Below, one piece after another: positions 1-9,293 of a stretch of 64,000 bases of DNA (within the stretch, counting starts at the first letter, position 1; each line of letters begins with the position of its first letter). The position numbers and the translations under genes were made by a program. The notes below the pieces were generated by a model. That model searched no databases. It was not told the origin of the DNA and worked only from the letters and a program-made list of their open reading frames with translations. The DNA is from Mycoplasmatota bacterium (GTDB lineage Bacteria > Bacillota_I > Bacilli_A > Haloplasmatales > Haloplasmataceae), in contig CP074573.1 in assembly GCA_018394295.1 (NCBI GenBank), positions 1,488,001-1,552,000 of the forward strand, in the 5' to 3' direction.

Positions 1-22
1 AATCTAATCCTAATATTTTCAT
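1..22 (-). CDS. ruvX: RuvX/YqgF N-terminus (partial)
   Basis: The first seven codons of a minus-strand gene run off the left edge. They read MKILGLD, preceded by an AAGGAAG ribosome binding site about 6 nt upstream. This is the usual opening of the YqgF/RuvX Holliday-junction resolvase family, whose first catalytic aspartate lies in the motif ILGLD. In B. subtilis a RuvX gene (yrrK) follows alaS, which fits this position. Only seven residues are visible, so the call rests on that short motif plus synteny. Confidence 0.5.
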
Positions 23-91
23 GTTAAACTTCCTTTTTAATACTACGTCTCATGTTTATTATACCATTTATTGGTTGAAATAAATATCTTT

Positions 92-2722
92 TTATTTATT
101 TTTTAAATATTCAGATACATATTCTAATGCGGTTTGAACATTCTCGACATTTTTAGCGCCTGCTTGAGCAAAATCAGGACGCCCGCCTCCATTACCACCG
201 CATATTTTAGCCATTTCTATTACTAAATTACCTGCATGGATACCTTTAGAAATATAATCTTTTGTGACACCACTCATAAATATAACTTTATCTCCAGTCA
301 CATTCGCTAAAACAACAATTACATCTTTTAACTGATCTTTAAAATTATCAATCATATTTCTTAATGCACTAGTTTCAATATTTTTAACTACAGCTGTTAA
401 AACTGTGTACCCATTTACTTCTCTTTTTTGGTTGCCAAGGTCATTTGCTTCAATATTAGCAATCTTTTGATTTAAACTATCTAGTTCTTTTGATAAACTT
501 CTATTTTCATCTACTAAAGAAGTGACTTTTGATACAACCTCTTGTGGTGTTGTTTTAAGAAGACCAGCAATTTCTGAAATTGAATTAATAAAAGATTGAG
601 TATACTCAATTGCTTTTTCACTCGTTAGGGCTTCAATTCTTCTAATACCAGCACCGATTCCAGATTCAGAAACAATCTTGAATAGACCAATTTCTGATGT
701 ATTATTTACATGACTTCCACCACATAATTCAATACTAAAAGTTCCTGCACTAACAACACGAACAATGTCTCCATACTTCTCACTAAAAAGAGCCATTGCA
801 CCTAATTTTATTGCTTCTTTAATTGGCATTTCTTGACAAGTCACCTTTAGGTTTTCAAATATTCTCTCATTAACGATTCTTTCTACTTCAACTAATTGTT
901 TCTTCGATACAGCTTCAAAATGATTAAAATCAAAGCGTAAACGTTCAGAAGACACATAAGAACCTGATTGAGCAATATTATCACCTAAAACCATTTTTAA
1001 GGCTTTATGTAAAAGATGCGTTGCTGTATGATTACGAGTGATTAAATCGCGTGAAAAATGGTTAACTTTTAACATCATTTCATCGCCAACATGAATCTTT
1101 CCTGATAAGACAGAACAGAAATGTAAATGTTGTTTATTTGGTGCTTTAACAACATTATTAACAACAATTCGTGCCTCGTTACTAAGAACAAATCCAGTAT
1201 CAGCAACTTGTCCACCAGAAAGGGCATAGAATGGTGTTTGATCAAAGATTAATTGAACTTCATCCCCTTCATTAGCCTCTGTTAATAATTCGTCTTTGTT
1301 AATAATATATAAGATTTTCCCTTTTACTTCTAACTTGTCATAACCTACAAATAATGATTCATCTTTTATATCCATCAATGTTTTATTCTGTATCTGCATT
1401 GAATCCATATCTTCTCTTGCTTCACGTGCTCTTTTACGTTGCATTTCTAGTTGCTTTTTAAACTCTTTTGTGTCAACTGTAAAACCAGCTTCTTGTGCAT
1501 ATTCAATGGTTAATTCAATTGGGAATCCATAGGTGTCATATAATTTAAACGCTGTATGTCCGTCAATTTCTTTATTTTTCGCATTTTTTATAAATTCATT
1601 TAATATCATCAAGCCATCTTGAAGGGTTTCGTGGAAACGTACTTCTTCTTTTTCTAGTAGGGTTTGAATATATGACATTTTCGCTTTTATTTCTGGATAA
1701 AAATCTTCATTGATATTAGCTACAATTGGGACTAATTGTTTCATAAAAGGTTTTTCAATGTCTAATTTACGTGCATATTTAACTGCTCGTCTAATTAAAC
1801 GTCTAATAACATACCCTCTACCTTCATTTGAAGGTAACGCACCATCTGAGATTGCGAAACAACAAGTACGAATATGGTCAGATATCACTCGGAAACTTTC
1901 ATCTTTAATACTTGACTCTAAATATTTTTGCTTAGATATTTTTTCAATTTCACGAATTATTGGCATAAATAGATCAGTGTCAAAATTGGTATCCACATCT
2001 TGAATGATTGATGTCATCCGTTCTAATCCCATACCTGTATCAATATTTTTACTTGGTAATTCTTTATAATCTTCTCTATTTACTCCTGGGATTGCATTAT
2101 ATTGCGAAAATACAAGATTCCAAATCTCTAAATATCTTTCATTTTCTCCACCTGGAAATAATTCTTCTTTAGGGGTATTATAATTATATTTTTCACCACG
2201 GTCATAAAAAATTTCTGTATTAGGACCGGATGGACCTTCACCAATTTCCCAAAAATTATCTTCTAATTTAACAATGTGACTTGGGTCCATTCCTATTTTC
2301 ACCCATAGATCAAATGCTTCTTGATCATTCGGATAAATGGTTACATATAATTTATCTTTATTAAAAGCGAACCACTCATCACTTGTTAGTAATTCCCAAG
2401 CATATGAAATTGCTTCCTCTTTAAAATAATCACCAATCGAAAAATTACCTAACATTTCAAAAAATGTATGATGTCTTGCTGTTTTACCAACATTCTCGAT
2501 ATCATTTGTCCGTATTGATTTTTGTGAACTTGTAATACGAGGATTTTCAGGAACTAAACGTCCATCAAAATATTTTTTTAAGGTTGCTACACCAGAATTA
2601 ATCCATAATAATGTCGGATCATCAACAGGTACTAATGATTGACTTGGATAAATTTGATGATTTTTTGATTTAAAAAAGTTAAGAAACATACTTCTTACTT
2701 GTGAACCAGTTAATTTTTTCAT
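92..2722 (-). CDS. alaS: alanyl-tRNA synthetase
   Basis: Charges tRNA-Ala in the cytosol. The 876 residues match the usual family length. The N-terminal class II catalytic domain is followed by the editing domain with HTATH (about residue 564) and CGGSH (about residue 667), which hold the zinc-binding residues of the editing site, and by the C-Ala domain ending in a glycine-rich GGNGGGRPDFAQAG motif. The start ATG follows GAAGGAGGAATAAAT. The gene is preceded by an alanine-type T-box leader and its own promoter, so expression should rise when uncharged tRNA-Ala accumulates. ruvX follows on the same strand with no terminator visible between them. Confidence 0.98.
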   Translation of the reverse strand: MKKLTGSQVRSMFLNFFKSKNHQIYPSQSLVPVDDPTLLWINSGVATLKKYFDGRLVPENPRITSSQKSIRTNDIENVGKTARHHTFFEMLGNFSIGDYFKEEAISYAWELLTSDEWFAFNKDKLYVTIYPNDQEAFDLWVKIGMDPSHIVKLEDNFWEIGEGPSGPNTEIFYDRGEKYNYNTPKEELFPGGENERYLEIWNLVFSQYNAIPGVNREDYKELPSKNIDTGMGLERMTSIIQDVDTNFDTDLFMPIIREIEKISKQKYLESSIKDESFRVISDHIRTCCFAISDGALPSNEGRGYVIRRLIRRAVKYARKLDIEKPFMKQLVPIVANINEDFYPEIKAKMSYIQTLLEKEEVRFHETLQDGLMILNEFIKNAKNKEIDGHTAFKLYDTYGFPIELTIEYAQEAGFTVDTKEFKKQLEMQRKRAREAREDMDSMQIQNKTLMDIKDESLFVGYDKLEVKGKILYIINKDELLTEANEGDEVQLIFDQTPFYALSGGQVADTGFVLSNEARIVVNNVVKAPNKQHLHFCSVLSGKIHVGDEMMLKVNHFSRDLITRNHTATHLLHKALKMVLGDNIAQSGSYVSSERLRFDFNHFEAVSKKQLVEVERIVNERIFENLKVTCQEMPIKEAIKLGAMALFSEKYGDIVRVVSAGTFSIELCGGSHVNNTSEIGLFKIVSESGIGAGIRRIEALTSEKAIEYTQSFINSISEIAGLLKTTPQEVVSKVTSLVDENRSLSKELDSLNQKIANIEANDLGNQKREVNGYTVLTAVVKNIETSALRNMIDNFKDQLKDVIVVLANVTGDKVIFMSGVTKDYISKGIHAGNLVIEMAKICGGNGGGRPDFAQAGAKNVENVQTALEYVSEYLKNK

Positions 2723-2744
2723 ATTTATTCCTCCTTCAATATAA

Positions 2745-2985
2745 ATAAAAAAATCCCTTGCTTTAAAAGCAAGGGACGATTATGTCGCGGTACCACCCTA
2801 ATTCTGAAAAATAATAAACTTTTCAGCACTTGTAAGTTTTAACGGCCTTACCGGTAGTTATTAACTACACTCTAGAGTAGCTTCAATTATCCTATTCAAA
2901 AATTTCTTCCAGCCAAGGAAATTTCTCTCTATTATGACTTTAGATAATTTACTCTTCTCTATCATCGTATTATTTTATTCTTTTA
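2745..2985 (-). promoter_or_regulatory. T-box riboswitch (alanine specifier)
   Basis: On the minus strand this leader contains the conserved T-box sequence AGGGTGGTACCGCG (2786-2799) just before an intrinsic terminator (stem 2754-2776 followed by a U-run). The upstream part can form Stem I. Its specifier region reads GAA-GCT-A with GCT, an alanine codon, at 2879-2881. Uncharged tRNA-Ala pairing with the specifier and the T-box bulge would favour antitermination and alaS expression. T-box and terminator are seen directly; the Stem I placement is inferred by eye. Confidence 0.93.
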
Positions 2986-2986
2986 T

Positions 2987-3015
2987 ATTATATACGATAA
3001 TAATTCTATTATCAA
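2987..3015 (-). promoter_or_regulatory. sigma-A promoter of alaS
   Basis: The minus strand reads TTGATA (3010-3015), 17 nt, then TATAAT (2987-2992), immediately upstream of the T-box leader. Spacing is ideal and the -10 is consensus. Confidence 0.85.
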
Positions 3016-3038
3016 GAACTATTAATAAAAAGTCTTTT

Positions 3039-4112
3039 TTAATTTCTACAACGTCGTAACCGTAAATATATTCTGATATATTTGATAAATAACATTATAA
3101 TAGCGAGTAATGGAATCGCAAATATCATTCCTAAAATCCCAAAATATTTTCCAAAGATGATAAAAGCAAGTAAAATTAAAAGCGGATGACAATCAATTGA
3201 TTTACTTTGAACATAAGGAGTTACGATATTTGATTCAACTAACTGTACAACGACAATAATGACTAAGGTTAATATAGCGAGTTTCCATGATTTTGTTAAT
3301 GCGAAAATAACTGCAGGAACTCCTCCAATATAATTTCCAATAATTGGGATGGCATTAGTATAACCAACGATAAAACCAAATAACATAGGATATTGTAATC
3401 CTATAAAAAAGAATCCTATTCCAGAGACAATTGCCATTAAGTTCATGATAAGAATTAAGCCTCTAAAGTATTGACCAACCTCTTCATCTGCTTCTCTTAT
3501 AAAATGATATATAAACCTCATTTTATGTCTAATCAAAAACTTTTTAAGTTTAATTTTAATATGATTATAATCATATAAAAAATAGAAAATGATGATTGGT
3601 GTTAGAACTATAATATTAAAAGATTCTAATAAACTCGACATATGAGCAGTTGAAAAACGAATATTTAAGAGATTATTCATTGTCCAATTCTCAATATCAT
3701 CCATTCCAAAATGATACTTTTCTGGAATAAAATCAAATCGAATCCAAAAGTCATTAATAAAAGATTCCACTGAACGATATATTTGAGGGATTTGTTCTTC
3801 AAGATCACTAATTTGCGAAAATACGATCGGAATCAAACTAGATATTAAATAAGCTGCGATGATAATAAAAGTACAAAAGACTAATAAAACAGATAATAAC
3901 CGATTAATTCCTTGCTCTTCAATTTTATCAACGATTGTATGTAGTAAAAATGCAAAGAAAAACCCAATAATAAAAGGGCTTAATAAATAAATTAAACTCA
4001 TTAAATAACGATATAAAATTGGTAATGCCATGTTACTTAAAATGATAATAACATAAATAGAAAATATAAGAAGTAAGACATAAAAAATTTTAAACTCTTT
4101 TTTATATTTCAT
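3039..4112 (-). CDS. AI-2E family membrane permease (YrrI-like)
   Basis: A 357-residue polytopic membrane protein of the AI-2E/PerM (UPF0118) family, with about eight hydrophobic segments and the family-typical region around PIIGNYIGGVPAVIFAL. Members export small molecules or ions; the substrate here is not predictable. I start it at MKYKKEF (ATG at 4112) because GGGTGA lies 7 nt upstream; an earlier in-frame start would sit inside the terminator hairpin at 4179-4210. A homologue, YrrI, lies just upstream of alaS in B. subtilis, so the position supports the call. No terminator separates it from the alaS promoter. Confidence 0.85.
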   Translation of the reverse strand: MKYKKEFKIFYVLLLIFSIYVIIILSNMALPILYRYLMSLIYLLSPFIIGFFFAFLLHTIVDKIEEQGINRLLSVLLVFCTFIIIAAYLISSLIPIVFSQISDLEEQIPQIYRSVESFINDFWIRFDFIPEKYHFGMDDIENWTMNNLLNIRFSTAHMSSLLESFNIIVLTPIIIFYFLYDYNHIKIKLKKFLIRHKMRFIYHFIREADEEVGQYFRGLILIMNLMAIVSGIGFFFIGLQYPMLFGFIVGYTNAIPIIGNYIGGVPAVIFALTKSWKLAILTLVIIVVVQLVESNIVTPYVQSKSIDCHPLLILLAFIIFGKYFGILGMIFAIPLLAIIMLFIKYIRIYLRLRRCRN

Positions 4113-4178
4113 TAAAATCACCCATCTGCTATCACTATTATATGCATATTTTAACGAAAATATATAATATATAAATGG

Positions 4179-4210
4179 AAACTGCATCAATCTAATGATT
4201 GATGCAGTTT
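4179..4210 (-). terminator. intrinsic terminator
   Basis: A 14-bp perfect stem with a TAAT loop lies between the small gene at 4216 and the permease at 4112. The U-tract is short, so termination may be partial. Confidence 0.65.
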
Positions 4211-4215
4211 AATAA

Positions 4216-4365
4216 TTAGAAGATCTCTCTAATTTTTCTAATTGCTTTCGAATTATTTTTCATCATTTTTCGCATTTCTCTCGACAACATTGGTTGGTGT
4301 TCAGTTACTTTTTGATATGCTATTGTACCTATTATTCCTAACATTAGATAAGAAAAAGTTCTCAT
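4216..4365 (-). CDS. small DUF3918-like membrane peptide (YrzQ-type)
   Basis: A 49-residue peptide with a short hydrophobic N-terminus (about residues 4-16) and a basic, methionine-rich tail with repeated MRKMMK-like residues. It resembles the short DUF3918/YrzQ peptides found next to recD2 (yrrC) in Bacillus, and here it directly follows recD2. I start at MRTFSY because GAGGTGAT lies 6 nt upstream; the longer open frame has no ribosome binding site. Function is unknown. Identification rests on size, composition and neighbourhood. Confidence 0.6.
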   Translation of the reverse strand: MRTFSYLMLGIIGTIAYQKVTEHQPMLSREMRKMMKNNSKAIRKIREIF

Positions 4366-4456
4366 TAATATCACCTCATATAGAGAGATCTGTGTGCTTA
4401 GCACATTTATATTTTTGTCTAATATTAGAAAAAAATAAGGGACAATTTTTTCCATA

Positions 4457-6769
4457 TCAATTTAGAAAATCATAAACAGTCACATTTTTAACCGGATTAT
4501 ATTGAAATTCAAAGCCATCAATTGTGATCGTGCTTGTATTATCTAATGCTAATAACCTATCTTTTAAAGAAGTCTGACGAGCGGTTTCTCTGGTATTAAA
4601 AACAGCTAATTTATAAGCTTCAACATCTCCTAACATAATTAAAAACTTTTTGGCACGAGTAATGGCAGTATATATTAATTTTTTTCGTAACATTATACTA
4701 TAACTTTTCGATAAAACTAAAACTACAATATCAAATTCACTACCTTGTGATTTATGAATTGATATACAATAAGCAAGTGATAATTCACTTAAATCAGTCT
4801 CAGAAAAACTGGCTTCATTACCATCAAAATCAACAATTAACCTCGTATCATTCTCACTTTCATCTTCTGTAAAAACATGTTTAATATACCCAATATCGCC
4901 ATTCATAATATTTTTTTCTGGCTTATTCACTAATTGAATCACTTTATCGCCTAAACGATAGATTTTATTGAAATAGTTTATTTCTTTTTTTTCTTCAGTT
5001 TTTTGATTTATGCAATTTTGTAAAAATTGATTAATATTATCAATTCCAATAATTCCTTTATACATTGGTGCTAATACTTGAATATGGTCAATCGAATATT
5101 TTTTATCTAATGCATTGGTCATAATATATTTTAAATTCTCTAATATTGATTCATTATTTGAGGAAATAAAATTTCTATCGACTTGTTTTACTAATAAGTC
5201 TGAAGTAATTATTTGAGAATTAATATCATGAGCTAATGAGATAATTGTTGACTCCTCTTTTTGCCTATGAATTTTCTCTAATTTAACTGTTGATATCATA
5301 TTTGAAGTTATAAGATCCTTTAAAACATCTCCAGGACCAACAGAAGGTAATTGATTAATATCCCCTACAAAAACGATTGTAACATCGTTTTTTAAAGCTT
5401 TTAGTAAATTAGACAATAACCTAACATCAATCATAGAACTTTCATCTATGACAATTAATTTGCATTCTAGACGGTTATTTTCATCATATGTGAATTCACC
5501 TGTCATTTGATAACCTAAAAGACGATGGATCGTTTGGGCATTAATACCTGTTGTTTCATTCATTCGCTTAGCAGCACGACCGGTTGGTGCAACTAAGGCC
5601 ATGTGAGATGAAATATCTTCTTTTGCAAGTTTATTTAATTTTATATAAGCTTTTAAAAAACCATTTATTATCGTTGTTTTCCCTGTACCTGGACCACCTG
5701 TTAATATGGTAATTTTATTTTGAAGTGCTTGTTTAATCGCTAAATGTTGTTTTTTAGAATATTGAATATGAACTTCATCTTGAATTTTAAGTATAGTGTC
5801 ATTAATTTCTTTATCATTAAAATCATTTTCTATGTCTGAAGATAATAAATCATGAATTTTTTCAACAATTGTCATTTCAGCATGATACAAAATAGGTAAG
5901 TAATATTTCTTATTATCTAAAATAATTTGATTCTTGTTAATTAATTGAGAAATATTATCACTAATTTCTTCATCCGTTAAAGATATCCTATTTTCATTTA
6001 GGAATAACTTTGCTTTATTTAATAATTGTTCATACGTGATATAAGTAAACCCTTGATTAAAACAATAGACTTCAAATATATATTTTATCGCTGCTTGAAT
6101 ACGATAAGGACTCTTTAAATCAAATTGCAAAGAGATACCTAATGCATCTGCTTTTTTGAATCCAATCCCCTCAATTTCATCAATTAAGCGATATGGATTC
6201 TCTTCTAAAAAATGAATAGTATTTTCTTTATACTTATTAAATACTTTTTTAGATAAACGATTTCCAAACCCGTTTTTTAATAAGAAGCGCATAATCTTCT
6301 CTGCTTCATAATTAATTAATAACACGTCATAAATAGTATTTATTTTATTTTGATTTAAACCAGAAATACCAGCTAAAACAGATTTATCTTTAATTATTTT
6401 ATCAATCGCATTTTCTCCTAATGTTGAAACAATCTTTTTGGCAGTTTTTTTACCAATGCCCTTAAATAAATCACTCGATAAAAATAAGATTAAACTATCT
6501 TCATCTTTTTTTTCTTCCATCTTATGAAGATGAACAGAAAATTGCATCCCATAATTATTTTGAATAAACTCCCCATGAAAATGATATAATTCATCTTTAA
6601 GTAACTTAGGCATATATCCAACAATTGGGATATATCCATCTTTTTCATATTGTTTAATTATTTTAGAATTGATATCAGATTTTTGAACCTGAATTTTGCC
6701 AACATGATAATCATTTTCTTCATTATAAAAAATTTCTTTTTTATACCAACCCGTTATGACACTACTCAT
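4457..6769 (-). CDS. recD2: RecD2-type 5'-3' DNA helicase
   Basis: A 770-residue SF1B helicase (YrrC) without RecBC partners, active in DNA repair and replication-fork maintenance. An N-terminal OB/helix-hairpin-helix region (GIGKKTAKKIV, GIGFKKADAL) precedes the motor, with Walker A GGPGTGKTT near residue 356, Walker B VIDESSMID, and the C-terminal motif SIHKSQGSEFD. The start is ATG 6769, with GGAG 7 nt upstream, 16 nt after the mnmA stop. Longer in-frame starts overlap mnmA and lack a ribosome binding site. It is probably co-transcribed with mnmA, as in Bacillus (trmU-yrrB-yrrC), but the TPR gene yrrB is missing. Confidence 0.95.
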   Translation of the reverse strand: MSSVITGWYKKEIFYNEENDYHVGKIQVQKSDINSKIIKQYEKDGYIPIVGYMPKLLKDELYHFHGEFIQNNYGMQFSVHLHKMEEKKDEDSLILFLSSDLFKGIGKKTAKKIVSTLGENAIDKIIKDKSVLAGISGLNQNKINTIYDVLLINYEAEKIMRFLLKNGFGNRLSKKVFNKYKENTIHFLEENPYRLIDEIEGIGFKKADALGISLQFDLKSPYRIQAAIKYIFEVYCFNQGFTYITYEQLLNKAKLFLNENRISLTDEEISDNISQLINKNQIILDNKKYYLPILYHAEMTIVEKIHDLLSSDIENDFNDKEINDTILKIQDEVHIQYSKKQHLAIKQALQNKITILTGGPGTGKTTIINGFLKAYIKLNKLAKEDISSHMALVAPTGRAAKRMNETTGINAQTIHRLLGYQMTGEFTYDENNRLECKLIVIDESSMIDVRLLSNLLKALKNDVTIVFVGDINQLPSVGPGDVLKDLITSNMISTVKLEKIHRQKEESTIISLAHDINSQIITSDLLVKQVDRNFISSNNESILENLKYIMTNALDKKYSIDHIQVLAPMYKGIIGIDNINQFLQNCINQKTEEKKEINYFNKIYRLGDKVIQLVNKPEKNIMNGDIGYIKHVFTEDESENDTRLIVDFDGNEASFSETDLSELSLAYCISIHKSQGSEFDIVVLVLSKSYSIMLRKKLIYTAITRAKKFLIMLGDVEAYKLAVFNTRETARQTSLKDRLLALDNTSTITIDGFEFQYNPVKNVTVYDFLN

Positions 6770-6785
6770 ATTTACGCTCCAATTT

Positions 6786-7910
6786 TTAGTATTGTCGTTT
6801 TTCACCTTCAAAATAGGCACTGTCAATAAATCCTCCACCTAAACAAATTTCACCATCGTAAAAGACAGCTGCTTGTCCAGGGGTCACTGCACGAACTAAT
6901 TGATCAAATTCAACAAGCAATGTATTTTCATCTTGCCATTTGATTTTAACGTCAACATCTTTTTGACGATAGCGGAATTTAGCACTACATTTCATTTCAT
7001 TCTTAAATTTATTAGGTGAAATCCAATTAACATCCTTTACAATGCATGAATCAGTATAGAGATAATGGTAATCAAATCCTTGTCCAACATATAAAATATT
7101 TTCTTTTAGATTTTTACCTACAACAAACCAAGGATTTCCTTTTCCACCAATCCCTAGTCCTTTACGTTGACCAATCGTATAATACATTAACCCACTATGC
7201 TCTCCAATAATTTCACCATCTAATGACATCATTTTTCCAGATTGTGCAGGTAAATAATTCTGTAAGAAACCTTTAAAATTGCGTTCACCAATAAAACAAA
7301 CACCGGTTGAATCTTTTTTTGTCGCTGTTGCTAAATCTAATTTTTTAGCGATTTCTCGTACCTCTGGTTTATGTAAATGACCAATTGGAAATAGTGATTT
7401 CTGTAACTGTTTTTGATTTAATTGACACAAAAAGTAAGTTTGATCTTTATTATCATCAATTCCTCTTAATAATTGTGCTTCACCAAATTCATGTTTAACT
7501 TGTGCATAATGCCCCATCGCAATATAATCACAATTAAGTTTTTCTGCATACTCAAAAAATGCTTTAAATTTAATTTCTTTATTACATAAAATATCTGGAT
7601 TAGGTGTTCGCCCTTTTTTATATTCACTTAAAAAATAAGAAAATACCTTGTCCCAATATTCTTTAACAAAGTTTACTTTGTGTATTTTAATTTCCAACTT
7701 ATCAGCTACTCTTTTCGCATCTTGAAAATCTACTTCTTGTGGGCAAATTTCATCAAGTGCTGTTGGGTTACCTAATATATCATTATTTAGGGCAGAGTCC
7801 CAATTACGCATAAATACTGCTTCTACATCATAACCTTGTTCTAATAATAAATACGCTGCAACTGATGAATCTACTCCACCACTCAATCCTAAAATTACTT
7901 TTTTTGTCAT
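6786..7910 (-). CDS. mnmA: tRNA 2-thiouridylase MnmA
   Basis: Inserts sulfur at C2 of U34 in tRNA-Lys, -Glu and -Gln. The 374 residues match the family length. Near the N-terminus is the ATP-pyrophosphatase P-loop [13 protein letters not shown]; the catalytic cysteines are in [12 protein letters not shown] and [12 protein letters not shown] 7910 follows AGGTGATATT. The cysteine desulfurase gene iscS and regulator cymR, which lie next to this gene in B. subtilis, are absent, so the sulfur donor must be encoded elsewhere. It is transcribed divergently from rarA. Confidence 0.97.
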   Translation of the reverse strand: MTKKVILGLSGGVDSSVAAYLLLEQGYDVEAVFMRNWDSALNNDILGNPTALDEICPQEVDFQDAKRVADKLEIKIHKVNFVKEYWDKVFSYFLSEYKKGRTPNPDILCNKEIKFKAFFEYAEKLNCDYIAMGHYAQVKHEFGEAQLLRGIDDNKDQTYFLCQLNQKQLQKSLFPIGHLHKPEVREIAKKLDLATATKKDSTGVCFIGERNFKGFLQNYLPAQSGKMMSLDGEIIGEHSGLMYYTIGQRKGLGIGGKGNPWFVVGKNLKENILYVGQGFDYHYLYTDSCIVKDVNWISPNKFKNEMKCSAKFRYRQKDVDVKIKWQDENTLLVEFDQLVRAVTPGQAAVFYDGEICLGGGFIDSAYFEGEKRQY

Positions 7911-8051
7911 AATATCACCTTTAATAGTTTTTATCCTAATTATTATATCATACAAACTATAAAAAATAATCAAAATTGCTTATCAATTAAATTTTAAATT
8001 TTCTTAAAAATTTGTTACAATGGATTTAGTAATAGAAAAAAAGGTGATAAA

Positions 8052-9278
8052 ATGCAACCACTTGCTTATAGAATTAGACCTAAAAAAATTGAAGAAGTAG
8101 TTGGTCAACAACATTTGATTGGTGAAGGGAAACTAATAAATAACTTGATTGAAAATAATAAAATGTTTTCATTAATATTTTTTGGTCCTCCTGGTGTTGG
8201 TAAAACAACGATCGCTAAAGTTTTAGCTGAAGCACTTAATATTCCTTATGCTGAATTTAACGCTGCAACTGATAATAAAGAACGATTAAAGCAGTTAATT
8301 AAAACTGCCCAATTATCTACCGATTACATCATAATTATTGATGAAATTCATCGACTAAAAAAGGATATTCAAGATTTATTACTACCATATTTAGAAGATG
8401 GTACGACAAATCTCATTGGATTAACCACAAATAATCCCTATTTTAGTGTAAATCCTGCGATACGTTCACGATGTCATTTATTAGAGTTAAAACCATTATC
8501 TAATGATGACATTAAATATAAACTAATTGAGATAACAAAAAGTGAAGAAATTATTAAAAACAAAAGTATCCATGATGAAGCAATAAATTCTATCATTGAA
8601 ATGGCTAATGGAGATTTACGAAGTGCAATCAATTTGTTAGAGTTAACCGTACTATCCTCTAAAGATAAGGAAATTAAAAAAGAACAAGTAAATTTATTAC
8701 ATTCACAAACCTCATTTACAATTGATAAAAATTCTGATGGTCATTATGATACTTTAAGTGCCTTTCAAAAATCAATTCGTGGTAGTGATGTGAATGCAGC
8801 ACTGCATTATTTAGCTCGTTTAATTGTAGCGAATGATTTAGAAAGCATATGTCGAAGACTAGCAATCATTAGTTTTGAGGATATTGGCTTAGCTAATCCT
8901 TTAGCTTCTATACACACGATGTCAGCCATTGAAGCAGCAAGACAAGTAGGGTTACCGGAAGCTAGATTACCCCTATCAAACGCTGTGATTGAGCTTGCTT
9001 TATCGCCTAAATCAATGTCTGGTCACGAAGCGATTGATTTAGCAATTGCAGATATAAAAAAAGGAGTAATTGGTGACATACCAGAATTTATAAAGTATCG
9101 TCCGATTAATCCACCATTTAAATACAGTGCAAAAGACCCTAATAAGTATAAATATCAATATTTACCTGATAATTTAAAAGATATAGAATATTATAGACCT
9201 AAAGAAAATCCTAATACCTATGAATTCAACTTAATACAAAATTATAAATTACTTAAAAGTAAAAAGATTAAAGGATAA
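8052..9278 (+). CDS. rarA: replication-associated recombination protein RarA
   Basis: A 408-residue AAA+ ATPase (MgsA/YrvN) that acts at stalled replication forks. Walker A is FGPPGVGKTT, Walker B IIIDEIH, followed by a sensor-1-like TTNNPYFSV and the C-terminal helical tetramerisation region (LPEARLPLSNAVIELALSPKS). ATG follows AAAAAGGTGATAAA. A TACAAT -10 lies at 8016-8021 with only a weak AT-rich -35, so the promoter is tentative. It is divergent from mnmA, the same arrangement as yrvN next to the trmU group in Bacillus once cymR and iscS are removed. Confidence 0.96.
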   Translation: MQPLAYRIRPKKIEEVVGQQHLIGEGKLINNLIENNKMFSLIFFGPPGVGKTTIAKVLAEALNIPYAEFNAATDNKERLKQLIKTAQLSTDYIIIIDEIHRLKKDIQDLLLPYLEDGTTNLIGLTTNNPYFSVNPAIRSRCHLLELKPLSNDDIKYKLIEITKSEEIIKNKSIHDEAINSIIEMANGDLRSAINLLELTVLSSKDKEIKKEQVNLLHSQTSFTIDKNSDGHYDTLSAFQKSIRGSDVNAALHYLARLIVANDLESICRRLAIISFEDIGLANPLASIHTMSAIEAARQVGLPEARLPLSNAVIELALSPKSMSGHEAIDLAIADIKKGVIGDIPEFIKYRPINPPFKYSAKDPNKYKYQYLPDNLKDIEYYRPKENPNTYEFNLIQNYKLLKSKKIKG

Positions 9279-9293
9279 TCCCTTAATCTTTTT
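9261..9293. terminator. bidirectional terminator, rarA / Ig-repeat gene
   Basis: An inverted repeat AAAAAGATTAA...TTAATCTTTTT overlaps the rarA stop and reaches the last base of the convergent gene. A-run and T-run flanks let it act on both strands. Confidence 0.8.
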
